A DNA stretch of 35,243 nt from Patescibacteria group bacterium (lineage in GTDB: Bacteria; Patescibacteriota; Microgenomatia; UBA1400; JAHJAY01), in the NCBI GenBank assembly GCA_018813815.1, contig JAHJAY010000018.1:1-35243 (forward strand). Reading direction: 5' to 3'. The position numbers and the translations under genes were made by a program. The notes under the pieces were generated by a model. It was not told the DNA's origin, searched no databases, and saw nothing but the letters and a program-made list of their open reading frames with translations. Every line of letters begins with the position of its first letter. Position 1 is the stretch's first letter. This document shows, one piece after another, positions 15,186 through 23,756 of this stretch.

Positions 15186-16303
15186 AAGTTGCCCTAGTTT
15201 ACGATCGTGTTACTAAATGGGGTGGAGTTGAGCGGGTTTTGCTCGCCCTGCATCAGCTTTGGCCTGAGGCACCGCTTTTTACCGCGGTTTACCGGCCGCA
15301 GACTGCTTCGTGGGCTGAGGTTTTTCAAATAAAAACTTCATTTCTTCAACATTGGCCTTTAGCTAAGAGTCATCATGAGTTTTATCCCTGGTTAACTCCG
15401 CTGGCTTTTGAAAGTTTTAATTTTGATAAGTATGATGTGGTAATTTCTGTAACCAGCGCTGAAGCCAAGGCGATTATTACTAAGCCTGCAACCCTGCATA
15501 TTTGTTATTGTTTAACTCCAACCCGCTATCTATGGTCGCATCAGAAACGCTATTTTAAGCGGCCGGGCTTAGCTGGTTTTTCTCAGCTGGGTCGCCAGGT
15601 TTTTAAATTACTTAGCCCGCCAATGCGGTCTTGGGATAAATTAGCCGCCCAGCGGCCTGACGTTTATTTGGCCATTTCCAAAGTAGTTCAACAGCGAATA
15701 AAAAAGTATTATCATCGCAATTCAAGAGTGATTTATCCTGGCATTGATTCTAAGCAGTTTTCCACTAAACGCTATAGTTTAAATGTTAAACCCTATTTTT
15801 TAATTGTTTCCCGCCTAGTGCCTTATAAAAACATTGATTTGGCCATTAAAACTTGCAACCAACTGAAGACTAATCTCAAAATCATTGGTGTCGGCCGGGA
15901 AGAAAAATACCTGAAAGGCCTGGCTGGACCAACAATTCAATTTTTGGGCCAGTTGGGAGAGCAGGAATTAATTGCTTATTATCAAAATTGTCAGGCTTTA
16001 ATTATACCCGGAGAAGAAGATTTTGGTTTAGTTGCCCTGGAAGCTCAGGCCGCCGGCAAACCGGTAATTGCTTTAGCGGCTGGCGGGGCTAAGGAAACAA
16101 TTATTAGCGAACAGACCGGCTTATTTTTCTCCCGGCCAAAGACGGTTGATTTAGTTCAAGCCTTAATTCGTTTTGACAAAATGGCCCCTAACAAGTTTAA
16201 ATTAGCATGTCAGCAAAACGCCCAGCGCTTTGCTTTGACTATTTTTAAAACCAAGTTTAAAAATAAAGTGGAGGAATTGTGGCAACAACATCAGACATTT
16301 TAA
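15182..16303 (+). CDS. Glycosyltransferase family 4 (WbaZ-like)
   Basis: A 373-residue GT4 transferase that opens KVALVYDRVTKWGGVERVL, the form seen in WbaZ-type mannosyltransferases. The middle has CYCLTPTRYLWSHQKRYF, a segment very typical of that subfamily. The donor domain shows FLIVSRLVPYKNIDLAIKT and IPGEEDFGLVALEAQAAG, with both EX7E glutamates. It overlaps the upstream GT4 by 4 bases and the downstream mannose-1-phosphate guanylyltransferase gene by 25 bases; with GDP-mannose made by the next gene, a mannosyl donor is a reasonable guess. Confidence 0.83.
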   Translation: MKVALVYDRVTKWGGVERVLLALHQLWPEAPLFTAVYRPQTASWAEVFQIKTSFLQHWPLAKSHHEFYPWLTPLAFESFNFDKYDVVISVTSAEAKAIITKPATLHICYCLTPTRYLWSHQKRYFKRPGLAGFSQLGRQVFKLLSPPMRSWDKLAAQRPDVYLAISKVVQQRIKKYYHRNSRVIYPGIDSKQFSTKRYSLNVKPYFLIVSRLVPYKNIDLAIKTCNQLKTNLKIIGVGREEKYLKGLAGPTIQFLGQLGEQELIAYYQNCQALIIPGEEDFGLVALEAQAAGKPVIALAAGGAKETIISEQTGLFFSRPKTVDLVQALIRFDKMAPNKFKLACQQNAQRFALTIFKTKFKNKVEELWQQHQTF

Positions 16304-17403
16304 AAAACCTTTATGTGGTTATTCTTTGCGGCGGCGGTGGTACCCGGCTTTGGCCACGCTCGCGTCAAAAAACTCCAAAGCAGTTTATTAACTTTTTTTC
16401 TTCAAAAACCCTTTATGAAGAAGCAATTGAAAACATTACCGGTTTAGTTCCTCCTGAGAGAATTTTAATTATTACCAATAAAGATTATGTTGACGAAATA
16501 AGAGAAGAAAGTCCGGAAATTCCGCTTAAAAATATTATTGCTGAACCAGAAAAAAAGAATACAGCTTTGGCAATGGGTGTAGCTGCGGCTTATGCTTATC
16601 ATCGTAATCCTGAAGCAATAGTAATTAATATTGCTTCAGACCATTTGATTCAAAATGAAAAACTCTTTCAGAAAACTGTTCTGGCTGCTGCTGAAGCCGT
16701 TGCTGATGGCAATCATATCGCCACTATTGGTATTAAGCCAGCTTTTCCTCATACGGGGTTGGGTTATATTCACCGGGGTAAAGTGGTTGATAAGTGCCAG
16801 GGAATGCCGGTGTATCAGGCTCTTGGTTTTAAGGAAAAGCCTGATTTGTCCACCGCCAAACAATTTTTAAAATCCGGCCAGTATTTATGGAATGCTAACC
16901 TGTATACTTGGAACGCTGGTTTTGTTCTTGAGCTGTTTCGTCAATTGGCGCCTGATTTAGCTGAAAACATTGACAGGATTTATAAAGCAATTAATACCAA
17001 ACAAGAAGGGGTAGTTTTAAAACGCGAATATCAAAGGGCCAAGGCAGAGGCAATTGACTATGCTATTTCTGAAAAAACCGACAAACTGCTAGTTATTGCT
17101 GGCGAATTTGATTGGTGTGATGTCGGTGATTGGAAAACAGTTTATGAATTAGGTAAAAAGGGCCAATTGGGCAATATGGTAATTCAATCACGCCGGGCCA
17201 AGCCTGGCCGCAACGTAATGTTTGTTAATAGCAAAAATAATTTGGTGAATTATAATAATCAACTAATTGCTTTGGTTGGCGTTGAGGACTTGATTGTGGT
17301 TGATACTGATGACGCTTTGTTGATTTGCCGGCGCGACCAGGCACAAGGAGTAAGACAATTAGTCGATACCTTGAAAGAGTTTAAAAAAGATAAATTTCTT
17401 TAA
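16279..17403 (+). CDS. manC: Mannose-1-phosphate guanylyltransferase
   Basis: A 374-residue nucleotidyltransferase making GDP-mannose from mannose-1-phosphate and GTP in the cytoplasm. The pyrophosphorylase signature CGGGGTRLWPRSRQKTPKQF lies at residues 17-36. Other family marks are EPEKKNTALAMGVAAAY, INIASDHLI, HTGLGYIHRG, FKEKPDLSTA, LWNANLYTWNAGFVLELF and FDWCDVGDW. At 374 residues it has only the transferase domain, not the C-terminal isomerase domain of two-domain ManC/AlgA enzymes. The start is GTG 16279 with GGAGG close upstream; this places its beginning within the end of the GT4 gene. It provides donor substrate for mannosyltransferases in this locus. Confidence 0.92.
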   Translation: MATTSDILKNLYVVILCGGGGTRLWPRSRQKTPKQFINFFSSKTLYEEAIENITGLVPPERILIITNKDYVDEIREESPEIPLKNIIAEPEKKNTALAMGVAAAYAYHRNPEAIVINIASDHLIQNEKLFQKTVLAAAEAVADGNHIATIGIKPAFPHTGLGYIHRGKVVDKCQGMPVYQALGFKEKPDLSTAKQFLKSGQYLWNANLYTWNAGFVLELFRQLAPDLAENIDRIYKAINTKQEGVVLKREYQRAKAEAIDYAISEKTDKLLVIAGEFDWCDVGDWKTVYELGKKGQLGNMVIQSRRAKPGRNVMFVNSKNNLVNYNNQLIALVGVEDLIVVDTDDALLICRRDQAQGVRQLVDTLKEFKKDKFL

Positions 17404-17409
17404 GATTTT

Positions 17410-18027
17410 ATGGGATATCCGCAGCTAAAACGTTTAATTGATATTTTTCTCGCCCTATGTTTAGCGATTCTCTTTTTACCATTTTGGTTTATTGTGCCTT
17501 TGGTTATTTGGCTGGAATCGGGTCTGCCGATTTTTTTTGCCCATCGGCGGATAGGACAGGATAACAGTGAGTTTACTATGTATAAATTCCGTACCATGGT
17601 AAGAGGAGCAGATAAACTTTTAAGAAAAAATAAGCGCTTGTTTGAAGAGTTTAAAAACGGCGACTGGAAGTTGGCTAAAGACCCACGCATCACTGATTTA
17701 GGCCGAATTTTGCGCAATTTAACGATTGATGAATTTCCACAGCTGTTAAATGTGTTGCGCGGTGAAATGAGCATTGTTGGTCCGCGGGCCTATGTTACTC
17801 AAGAAATCAAAGAACAAACTAAAAAATACCCTAAGACTAAAAAATGGATAACAAGGATTCTTTCAGTTAAGCCGGGCGTTACCGGTCCTTGGCAGACTTC
17901 AGGCAGGAATGTAATTCCTTTTGACAAACGGGCTGAACTTGATTTTAAATATGCTAACAGTTTTAATTTTTGGGGAGATTTAAAAATCATTTTAAAAACT
18001 CCCAAAGCAATGATTTCAAAATGGTAG
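17410..18027 (+). CDS. Initiating phosphoglycosyl transferase (bacterial sugar transferase)
   Basis: A 205-residue small monotopic phosphoglycosyl transferase, which transfers a sugar-1-phosphate from a UDP-sugar to undecaprenyl phosphate and so starts a lipid-linked glycan. A re-entrant hydrophobic helix fills residues about 9-35, followed by the family motifs HRRIGQ, YKFRTMV (residues 58-64), the catalytic Asp107-Glu108 dyad in TIDEFPQLLNVLRGEMSIVG and the VKPGVTGPWQTSGR block. The length fits the minimal family (PglC/WcaJ catalytic core). It begins 6 bases after manC and overlaps the DUF4012 gene by 7 bases. It is the only initiating enzyme seen for the two glycan blocks. Confidence 0.92.
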   Translation: MGYPQLKRLIDIFLALCLAILFLPFWFIVPLVIWLESGLPIFFAHRRIGQDNSEFTMYKFRTMVRGADKLLRKNKRLFEEFKNGDWKLAKDPRITDLGRILRNLTIDEFPQLLNVLRGEMSIVGPRAYVTQEIKEQTKKYPKTKKWITRILSVKPGVTGPWQTSGRNVIPFDKRAELDFKYANSFNFWGDLKIILKTPKAMISKW

Positions 18028-19964
18028 AAATTGAAAAGATTGAGCTATCTCAACCGCCAGCTGAACAAACCGCCACTAAAGTAGTGAGTGGTAATAAAAA
18101 GCGCAAGCTGCCCAAGTGGTTTAAAACGGTTTTAATAATATTTTTTGTTTTACTGGTTTTACTGCTTGTTCAGGCAGTAGTCGTGGTGCCTGGTTTAATT
18201 AAAACTGGTAAAGAACTCAGTCACGTTGGCCAAACAATTACTGTCGGATTGCAAGCTCAGGATTTAATTCCGGTTAATGAGGGTTTAGCCGTTGCTGAAG
18301 AAGATTTACTTAAGCTTCAAAAACAGTATCGGTTACTAATTACTTATCGTTTTGTCCCGGGTTTAAGGGCTTATTATCAGGATGGTGAAGCCGGTTTAGC
18401 CGCTGCCTTAGCCGGGGTGCGGGCCGGTCAAATTTTAGTTCAAGCAATTGAACCTTATGCCGATATTCTTGGTTTTCGGGGCCACGGCAGTTTTGCTGGA
18501 GGAACGACAGAAGACCGCTTAATGAAAGTGGTGGAAACAATTAAAAAGTTACTCCGGAAATTGATCTGGTAGTTGAACAATTGGAGGTGGCAGAAGAGAA
18601 TTTAGCCCGGATTAACCCGGAGCGCTATCCTGAGAGTTTTAAAGATCAGGTAGTGCGTGCCAAGCTGATAAAAATTCAGCAAGCAGTTGGCGGCGGGGTA
18701 ACTACCCTTAAAGAACTTCGGCCCGGTCTGGAAGTTTTGCCGGCTTTATTAGGTCATCCGGAATCAAAAAAATACTTACTCATGTTTCAGAACGATACTG
18801 AAAAACGGCCAACCGGCGGTTTTATGACTGCCTATGCTACCCTGAATGTTGAGTCCGGCAAAGTGAGGGCGGAAGGCAGTCAGGATATTTATACCTTGGA
18901 TGCCAAGTTTAAACAGCGTCTTGAACCACCTGAACCGATTAAAAAAATACCATAAAAATGTGGCTTATTTTTATTTGCGCGATATGAATCTTTCGCCGGA
19001 TTTTAAAACTTCAATGGATCTATTCCGGACTTATTATGATGAGATTCCCGGTGAGTCGGAAGTTAATGGTGTGGTCGCGGTTGATACCCAAGTTTTGACC
19101 CGCCTGATAGAGGTTTTGGGGCCGGTTGAAGTGCCGGGTTATGGCAAGTTTACTGCTGAAATTGATGAACGCTGTAATTGCCCCAATATTATTTATCAAT
19201 TGGAATTAATTGCTGACGAACCGACCCATTTTTTTAAAGAAGACCGCAAGGGTGTTTTAGGACCGCTAATGCAGGAGATTATGTTTAAGGCTCTGGGAGC
19301 GGAAAATCATGTTTTTCCCCAGTTATTTGCTACTTTATGGCAGTCATTAAAAGAAAGACACATGTTGTTTTATTTTGATAATCCTGAAGAGCAGGCGGCG
19401 GCTGAAGCCATGGGGTTTGCCGGCCGAATTCAGCCGGCAAAAGGTGATTATTTAATGCTGGTGGATACTAATTTTGGCGGCGCTAAATCTGATTTGTATA
19501 TTGAGCAAACTATTGATCAGCAAATAAGCGTGGCTGATGACGGCAGTGTAGAAAAAACAGTTACCATTGAATATAAAAATCCCGAAGAACCGGACAACTG
19601 CAGTTTAGAAAGAGCATCCGGCTTATGTCTGAATGGGCTTTATCGTGACTGGGTCCGTTTATATGTGCCCCAGGGAAGTGAATTAATTGAGATTTTGGGT
19701 TCAGAAGTTGAGCCAGTCGTGTCTGAAGAAGGAGACAAAACTGTTTTTGAAGCTTTTTATGGTGATGAATCGCCTTTACGGCCTTTGGGTAAAGCCAAGC
19801 TGGTATTCCGCTATAAATTACCCTTTAAGGCAATTGATGACTATAATCTTTATTTGCAAAAACAAGCCGGGACTAAAGACTTTAACTACAGTTTTACCCT
19901 CAATGACCAGCCTCAACCGGGAATAGTTTTAAATCAAGACCAGCGATTGAATTTTAAGCTCTAA
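18021..19964 (+). pseudogene. DUF4012 membrane-anchored protein, split by two compensating 1-base shifts
   Basis: Three consecutive open frames add up to one DUF4012 protein of about 647 residues. Frame 1 (18021-18548) gives a short cytoplasmic part and one membrane helix (about residues 35-58). Near 18543-18548 (ATT AAA AAG) the homologous reading moves to the -1 frame, continuing TPEIDLVVEQLEVAEEN and reaching the core motif MFQNDTEKRPTGGFMTAY. Near 18941-18947 (seven A) the reading returns to the first frame, KKYHKNVAYFYLRDMNLSPD, and runs to 19964 through NGVVAVDTQVLTRLIEVLGP. One A too few and one A too many restore the frame overall. DUF4012 proteins are extracytoplasmic and often sit in polysaccharide loci; function is unknown. 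Sequencing error, recent decay or programmed slippage all remain possible. Confidence 0.82.
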
Positions 19965-19966
19965 AT

Positions 19967-20506
19967 TTGGCTTCTTACAAAGTTAACGCTATTGTTTTTA
20001 AATCCAAAGAAATCGGCGAAGCGGATCGCTTATTGACTGTTTTTTCTCAACATTATGGTAAGTTAACTTTAATGGCCAAAGGTGTGCGCCGGCCAATTTC
20101 CCGTAAAGCCGGTTGTTTACAGCCATTTAATCTGGTTAAGCTTGTAGTGGCTAAAACCAGAACCTGGCATATTATTACTGAAGCAGAGACTATTCAATGC
20201 TATACCCAGATTGTTGAGTCTCTTTCCAAAGCGGGCGCGGCTTATTATCTGGCAGAATTAGCTGATCAACTAGTGCCTTTGGAACAAAAGAACGAAGCGG
20301 TTTTTATTTTACTCAAACGTTTTTTTAGCCAACTTGACCAAGGAAAGCTTTATCCTAAGGATTTGTTTAATTATGCTTTTGAGCTCACCCAAATTCTGGG
20401 TTTTGGCCCGCCGGAACAGGTGACTGATCTAAAAAGCCTGGAACATTATCTTGAGTCTGTGATTGAGAAAGAGCTTAATAGCAAGTTTTTGCTTCGCCAA
20501 CTCTGA
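19967..20506 (+). CDS. recO: DNA repair protein RecO (short form)
   Basis: A 179-residue RecO, which helps load RecA on SSB-coated single-stranded DNA. The N-terminal OB-fold signature is clear: VNAIVFKSKEIGEADRLLTV, FSQHYGKLTLMAKGVRRPIS, then GCLQPFNLVKLVV. The helical C-terminal part ends with FELTQILGFGPP and a short tail. It is shorter than the roughly 240-residue E. coli protein and lacks a zinc-finger-like Cys cluster, as seems common in CPR genomes. The start is TTG 19967, two bases after the DUF4012 stop; no later start keeps the first strand. No strong Shine-Dalgarno is visible. Confidence in the family is high. Confidence 0.88.
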   Translation: MASYKVNAIVFKSKEIGEADRLLTVFSQHYGKLTLMAKGVRRPISRKAGCLQPFNLVKLVVAKTRTWHIITEAETIQCYTQIVESLSKAGAAYYLAELADQLVPLEQKNEAVFILLKRFFSQLDQGKLYPKDLFNYAFELTQILGFGPPEQVTDLKSLEHYLESVIEKELNSKFLLRQL

Positions 20507-20531
20507 ACGACTAATCTTATCAGCGTTTCGG

Positions 20532-20559
20532 TTGAAATATCCTATAATTATGGTAAACT
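20532..20559 (+). promoter_or_regulatory. Promoter of the unknown gene pair, predicted leaderless
   Basis: TTGAAA (20532-20537), 16-base spacer, TAAACT (20554-20559). The start codon follows 6 bases later, so transcription should begin at or next to the A of ATG 20566. An alternative -10 (TATAAT, 20543-20548) lies upstream without a matching -35. Confidence 0.5.
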
Positions 20560-20565
20560 ACCGAT

Positions 20566-21486
20566 ATGTTTGGAAAAGAGTTTGTATCAGGTCAGCATGA
20601 TGGAAAAGAACCTGGAGTTCAGGATTGGGTGCCAATGCGGCAGAGAGCTATGGGCCAACCGAGAATTATGGAGGCTGGGCCTTTTGTTTGGCAGCCTCAA
20701 TTTATTCTTTATGCTGAACATCTTGAGGTTAATAGCTTGGCGTTTGCTCTATTGCCTTTACTGGGGTTGGAAAAGCCGATTAAAATCGTTTCATATAATC
20801 CGCCAAAAGACAATGATGGGCCTGTAACAATGTTGGGTTCTATTTCTGCCAGCGGGGAGGCTGTGATCACTGGAGCTCTGGGAAGAGTTAAAAGACCTAA
20901 AAATGCTGGGGTATTTAGAGTCAATCAAGTGTCTGATGGAATTGAACTTCTTGTTAATTTTATTGGAATTGCCGATTATGTTGAAGCTGTTTTACCTGAT
21001 GGAAGAAGACATCCTCAATTTTTTGAAAGATATGGAGCAGAGATAGATAGAGCGATAAGAGGAAAAATGAAACAACTGCCCATATTAAACTTTTTACTTC
21101 ATGGTGTAGAACAACCTGGAGTCTTTTACAGTGAGCTTATGGGTTTTGCCATAAACTCACTCGCAGCAATTGTTGTCGCAGGTATAGGATCGTCGATGGT
21201 AATAAAGGAAAATCCTCATGACCCAGAAGCAGTTATTCCTCTTTTGCTTGCCTGTGGTCTTTTGTATGAGTTTGGGTGGACTTTACATAATGCAATAACT
21301 GTATGGTTAGAGCTAAGAAATCCCACAACTGATTCTATTAGAAAAGCTTATGCTGACTATTTAATTGAAAAGGTAGCAGTGGGAGATTTGCTTGGCTTAT
21401 TGTATCCTGAAAATTTAACGAACTATCTTTTTCTTCCATTGTTAGGTGCATTAGCTTGGAATAAAACTTTAATTCGGGGAAAATGA
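20566..21486 (+). CDS. Unrecognised membrane protein, first gene of an orphan pair
   Basis: I do not recognise this 306-residue protein. Residues 1-185 look soluble and mixed alpha/beta, with a Gly/Ser-rich MLGSISASGEAVITGALGRV stretch (89-108) and a charged segment FFERYGAEIDRAIRGKMKQ. Two strong hydrophobic helices follow (about 190-211 and 222-248), and a third weaker one lies near 270-296. No signal peptide or known catalytic motif is apparent. It begins a new transcript, with its own promoter at 20532-20559, and ends in an ATGA overlap with the next gene. Codon choice (AGA for Arg, ATA for Ile) is more AT-rich than in the adjoining recO and glyS genes, which hints at a different history. 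Confidence 0.75.
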   Translation: MFGKEFVSGQHDGKEPGVQDWVPMRQRAMGQPRIMEAGPFVWQPQFILYAEHLEVNSLAFALLPLLGLEKPIKIVSYNPPKDNDGPVTMLGSISASGEAVITGALGRVKRPKNAGVFRVNQVSDGIELLVNFIGIADYVEAVLPDGRRHPQFFERYGAEIDRAIRGKMKQLPILNFLLHGVEQPGVFYSELMGFAINSLAAIVVAGIGSSMVIKENPHDPEAVIPLLLACGLLYEFGWTLHNAITVWLELRNPTTDSIRKAYADYLIEKVAVGDLLGLLYPENLTNYLFLPLLGALAWNKTLIRGK

Positions 21487-22352
21487 ACGAACAATTCCAA
21501 AACTTAAAATCAACGCTCTACGAGCGTAAAATAAGAGCTGAATGGTTGCTAGAGGAGACTTCGTATCGGCTTCTTACTTCTCATAGAGAAAAATTAAGAG
21601 ACATGAAGCGTTTTGACAACCTTGTGGGTGGATTAATGAGTCTTTTAGATATTGATCCAACCATAGTTGCTAAACGACTAGCTCTAGATGGAGAACAGAC
21701 GAAAGTATTATTCTTTTTGCTTCAGGGGTTCCAAGAAGGAATGTTTGTGCGTCGTCGGCCAATCAGAAAATCCAGATGTGCCGATGAGAGGTTTTTGTAT
21801 GGTGCCTACAAGGTGACTCAAGCGCCTTTTATTTCTGCTAGAGAGAGAACAATGTCTGAGTCTGAATTAACTTTACTTTCAGCAATGGCAGAATTGTCTT
21901 TGCAAGAAGTCCGTATTGTTGCTTGCTGGAACTCAACGCACAATATGCCCTTAACAGCTAATTTTTGGGCATCAGGCGGTACAAAAATTAGCGGCAGCCT
22001 TTCTTTCATGTTTTTACCCATTAAGCCGGAATCTTTAGACGATTTATATATTCCCGGAACTCTTCCACTAATAAGGTCTCAGTTGGGAGAAGTTTGTTTA
22101 GTTGCCGGAGGAGGAGACAGGGTTGATTTTACAAGCGAATCTGATTCTATGGGTCAAAAAAAGACCACAACTAACAGATTCTATTATTTAGGAGAATTTT
22201 CTTTTGCTAGTAGAGATTTTGATAGCCAAAGGGTTCATTGTTGGGGACATAATTCAAAGTATCATTCAAAAACACGCCCTGTGGCGGAGAGGTTAATGGC
22301 TCATCAGTCTCGCGTAAGACAAACTGCAGCAGTTAAAATTACTCCTTGGTAA
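21483..22352 (+). CDS. Unrecognised soluble protein, second gene of an orphan pair
   Basis: I do not recognise this 289-residue protein. It has no signal peptide or membrane segment. The N-terminal third (residues 1-95) is helical and charged, with LYERKIRAEWLLEETSYRLL and LDIDPTIVAKRLALDGEQTK; a basic patch VRRRPIRKSRC follows near residue 90. The rest looks beta-rich with a late cluster of aromatic and His/Cys residues (FDSQRVHCWGHNSKYHSK). It overlaps the preceding membrane-protein gene by 4 bases, so translation is probably coupled and the two products may form a complex. AGA codons dominate for Arg, as in its partner. A regulatory, defence or surface role cannot be chosen from the sequence. 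Confidence 0.75.
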   Translation: MNEQFQNLKSTLYERKIRAEWLLEETSYRLLTSHREKLRDMKRFDNLVGGLMSLLDIDPTIVAKRLALDGEQTKVLFFLLQGFQEGMFVRRRPIRKSRCADERFLYGAYKVTQAPFISARERTMSESELTLLSAMAELSLQEVRIVACWNSTHNMPLTANFWASGGTKISGSLSFMFLPIKPESLDDLYIPGTLPLIRSQLGEVCLVAGGGDRVDFTSESDSMGQKKTTTNRFYYLGEFSFASRDFDSQRVHCWGHNSKYHSKTRPVAERLMAHQSRVRQTAAVKITPW

Positions 22353-22360
22353 CACTCCCC

Positions 22361-22388
22361 TTGAAAAATCAGCCCCAGACTATACAAT
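22361..22388 (+). promoter_or_regulatory. glyS promoter, predicted leaderless
   Basis: TTGAAA (22361-22366), 16-base spacer, TACAAT (22383-22388), then 6 bases to ATG 22395. The geometry is the same as at 20532-20559, so the mRNA probably begins with the start codon. Confidence 0.6.
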
Positions 22389-22394
22389 AAGTTT

Positions 22395-23756
22395 ATGGTT
22401 GATTTGTTGTCAAAAGTGGTATCTCTGTCTAAGCGGCGCGGCTTTGTTTTTCCCGGTTCGGAAATTTACGGTGGTTTAGCCAACACCTATGATCTGGGGC
22501 CCTTGGGAGTTGAACTTAAGCGTAATATTGTCAATCTTTGGTGGCAGGAGTTTGTCCACCGTTATCCGGAAATCTATGGTTTAGACACCAGTATTTTAAT
22601 GAGCCCGCGGGTTTGGGAAGCATCCGGTCATACTGAGAGTTTTAGCGATGTTTTGATTGACTGCACAAATTGCCAGTTAAGAACCCGGGCCGATCATTTA
22701 ATTGAAGATAATTTGCCGGACTTAAAAGTCGAAGGCAAAACGTCCAAAGAGCTTTTTGAGTTGATTAAAACCCACCAACTTAAATGTCCTAACTGTAATC
22801 AGTTTTCCTGGACACCGCCGCGGAATTTTAACCTTTTGTTTAAAACTGAAGTTGGCATTGTGGCCGGCAAAAAAAATACCGCTTACTTGCGGGGTGAAAC
22901 CGCCCAGGGAATGTTTGTTAATTTTAAGCAGGTGCTGGATTCAATCCGCCCCCAGCTGCCCTTTGGTTTGGCCCAAGTCGGCAAGGCCTTTCGCAATGAA
23001 ATTACTTTGGGTAAGTTTACTTTCCGGGTTTTAGAATTTGATTTGGCCGAGTTTGAGTATTTTGTTAGAGCAGATGAATGGGAAAAGTGGTTTGGGTTTT
23101 GGCAGGAAAAAACCCATGATTTTGCCCTTAAATTGGGAATTAATAAGCAAAAACTCCGCTGGCGGCCCCACACTAAAGACGAGTTATGCCATTATTCTAA
23201 ACGCACTGAAGACTTAGAGTATAACTATCCTTTTGGTTTTAAAGAGTGGCTGGCGGTGGCTTATAGAACAGATTTTGACTTAAAAAACCATATGGAAAAA
23301 TCCGGGGTTGATTTGAATTACACTGATCCTCAGACGGGCGAGCGTTTTATTCCTCATGTGATTGAGCCGACATTTGGGATTACCCGGAGCCTGACAACGG
23401 TTTTAATTGATGCTTACCATCAGGAAAAAGACCGCCTAATTCTTAAACTAAAACCTGAGATTGCGCCTTATAAAGCCGCGGTTTTTCCTTTATTGGCCAA
23501 CAAGCCCAAACTGGTGGCTTTGGCTCAGCAGGTTTACCAAGATCTCAGCCAGTCTTTGGTTGTGGCCTGGGATGAGCGGGGCAATATTGGCAAGCGTTAT
23601 TATAGTCAGGATGAAATCGGCACCCCTTGGTGTGTAACTATTGATTTTGATAGTCTTGAAGATAAAGCAGTCACTGTTAGGGACCGCGACACTACCAAAC
23701 AAGAGCGAATTGGTATTAACAAGCTGGGCAGTTATTTTAAGGAGAAGTTAGCATGA
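22395..23756 (+). CDS. glyS: Glycyl-tRNA synthetase, class II homodimer type
   Basis: A 453-residue class II synthetase that charges tRNA-Gly. It is the single-chain (alpha2, eukaryote/archaea/Gram-positive-like) type, not the E. coli alpha-beta type. Signatures are SKRRGFVFPGSEIYGGLANT at the start, YDLGPLGVELKRN, PRVWEASGHTESFSD, a zinc-finger-like pair of CxxC motifs (CTNCQ and CPNCN), LRGETAQGMFVNFK, FRNEITLGKFTFRVLEFDLAEFEYF (motif 2), and HVIEPTFGITRSL (motif 3), followed by the anticodon-binding domain. No Shine-Dalgarno is visible; the promoter at 22361-22388 predicts a leaderless message. Its stop overlaps the next gene by 4 bases. Confidence 0.95.
   Translation: MVDLLSKVVSLSKRRGFVFPGSEIYGGLANTYDLGPLGVELKRNIVNLWWQEFVHRYPEIYGLDTSILMSPRVWEASGHTESFSDVLIDCTNCQLRTRADHLIEDNLPDLKVEGKTSKELFELIKTHQLKCPNCNQFSWTPPRNFNLLFKTEVGIVAGKKNTAYLRGETAQGMFVNFKQVLDSIRPQLPFGLAQVGKAFRNEITLGKFTFRVLEFDLAEFEYFVRADEWEKWFGFWQEKTHDFALKLGINKQKLRWRPHTKDELCHYSKRTEDLEYNYPFGFKEWLAVAYRTDFDLKNHMEKSGVDLNYTDPQTGERFIPHVIEPTFGITRSLTTVLIDAYHQEKDRLILKLKPEIAPYKAAVFPLLANKPKLVALAQQVYQDLSQSLVVAWDERGNIGKRYYSQDEIGTPWCVTIDFDSLEDKAVTVRDRDTTKQERIGINKLGSYFKEKLA

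Noticed and set aside
18900-18950. ATG start at 18900 for an independent third DUF4012 gene
   Set aside because: The first 16 codons are an out-of-frame reading of the DUF4012 segment ending EPPEPIKK; homology begins only after the A-run.
18581-18955. Independent 124-residue gene with GGAGG nearby
   Set aside because: The sequence is the central part of DUF4012 and continues directly from the frames on either side; GGAGG lies inside and after the TTG, not before it.
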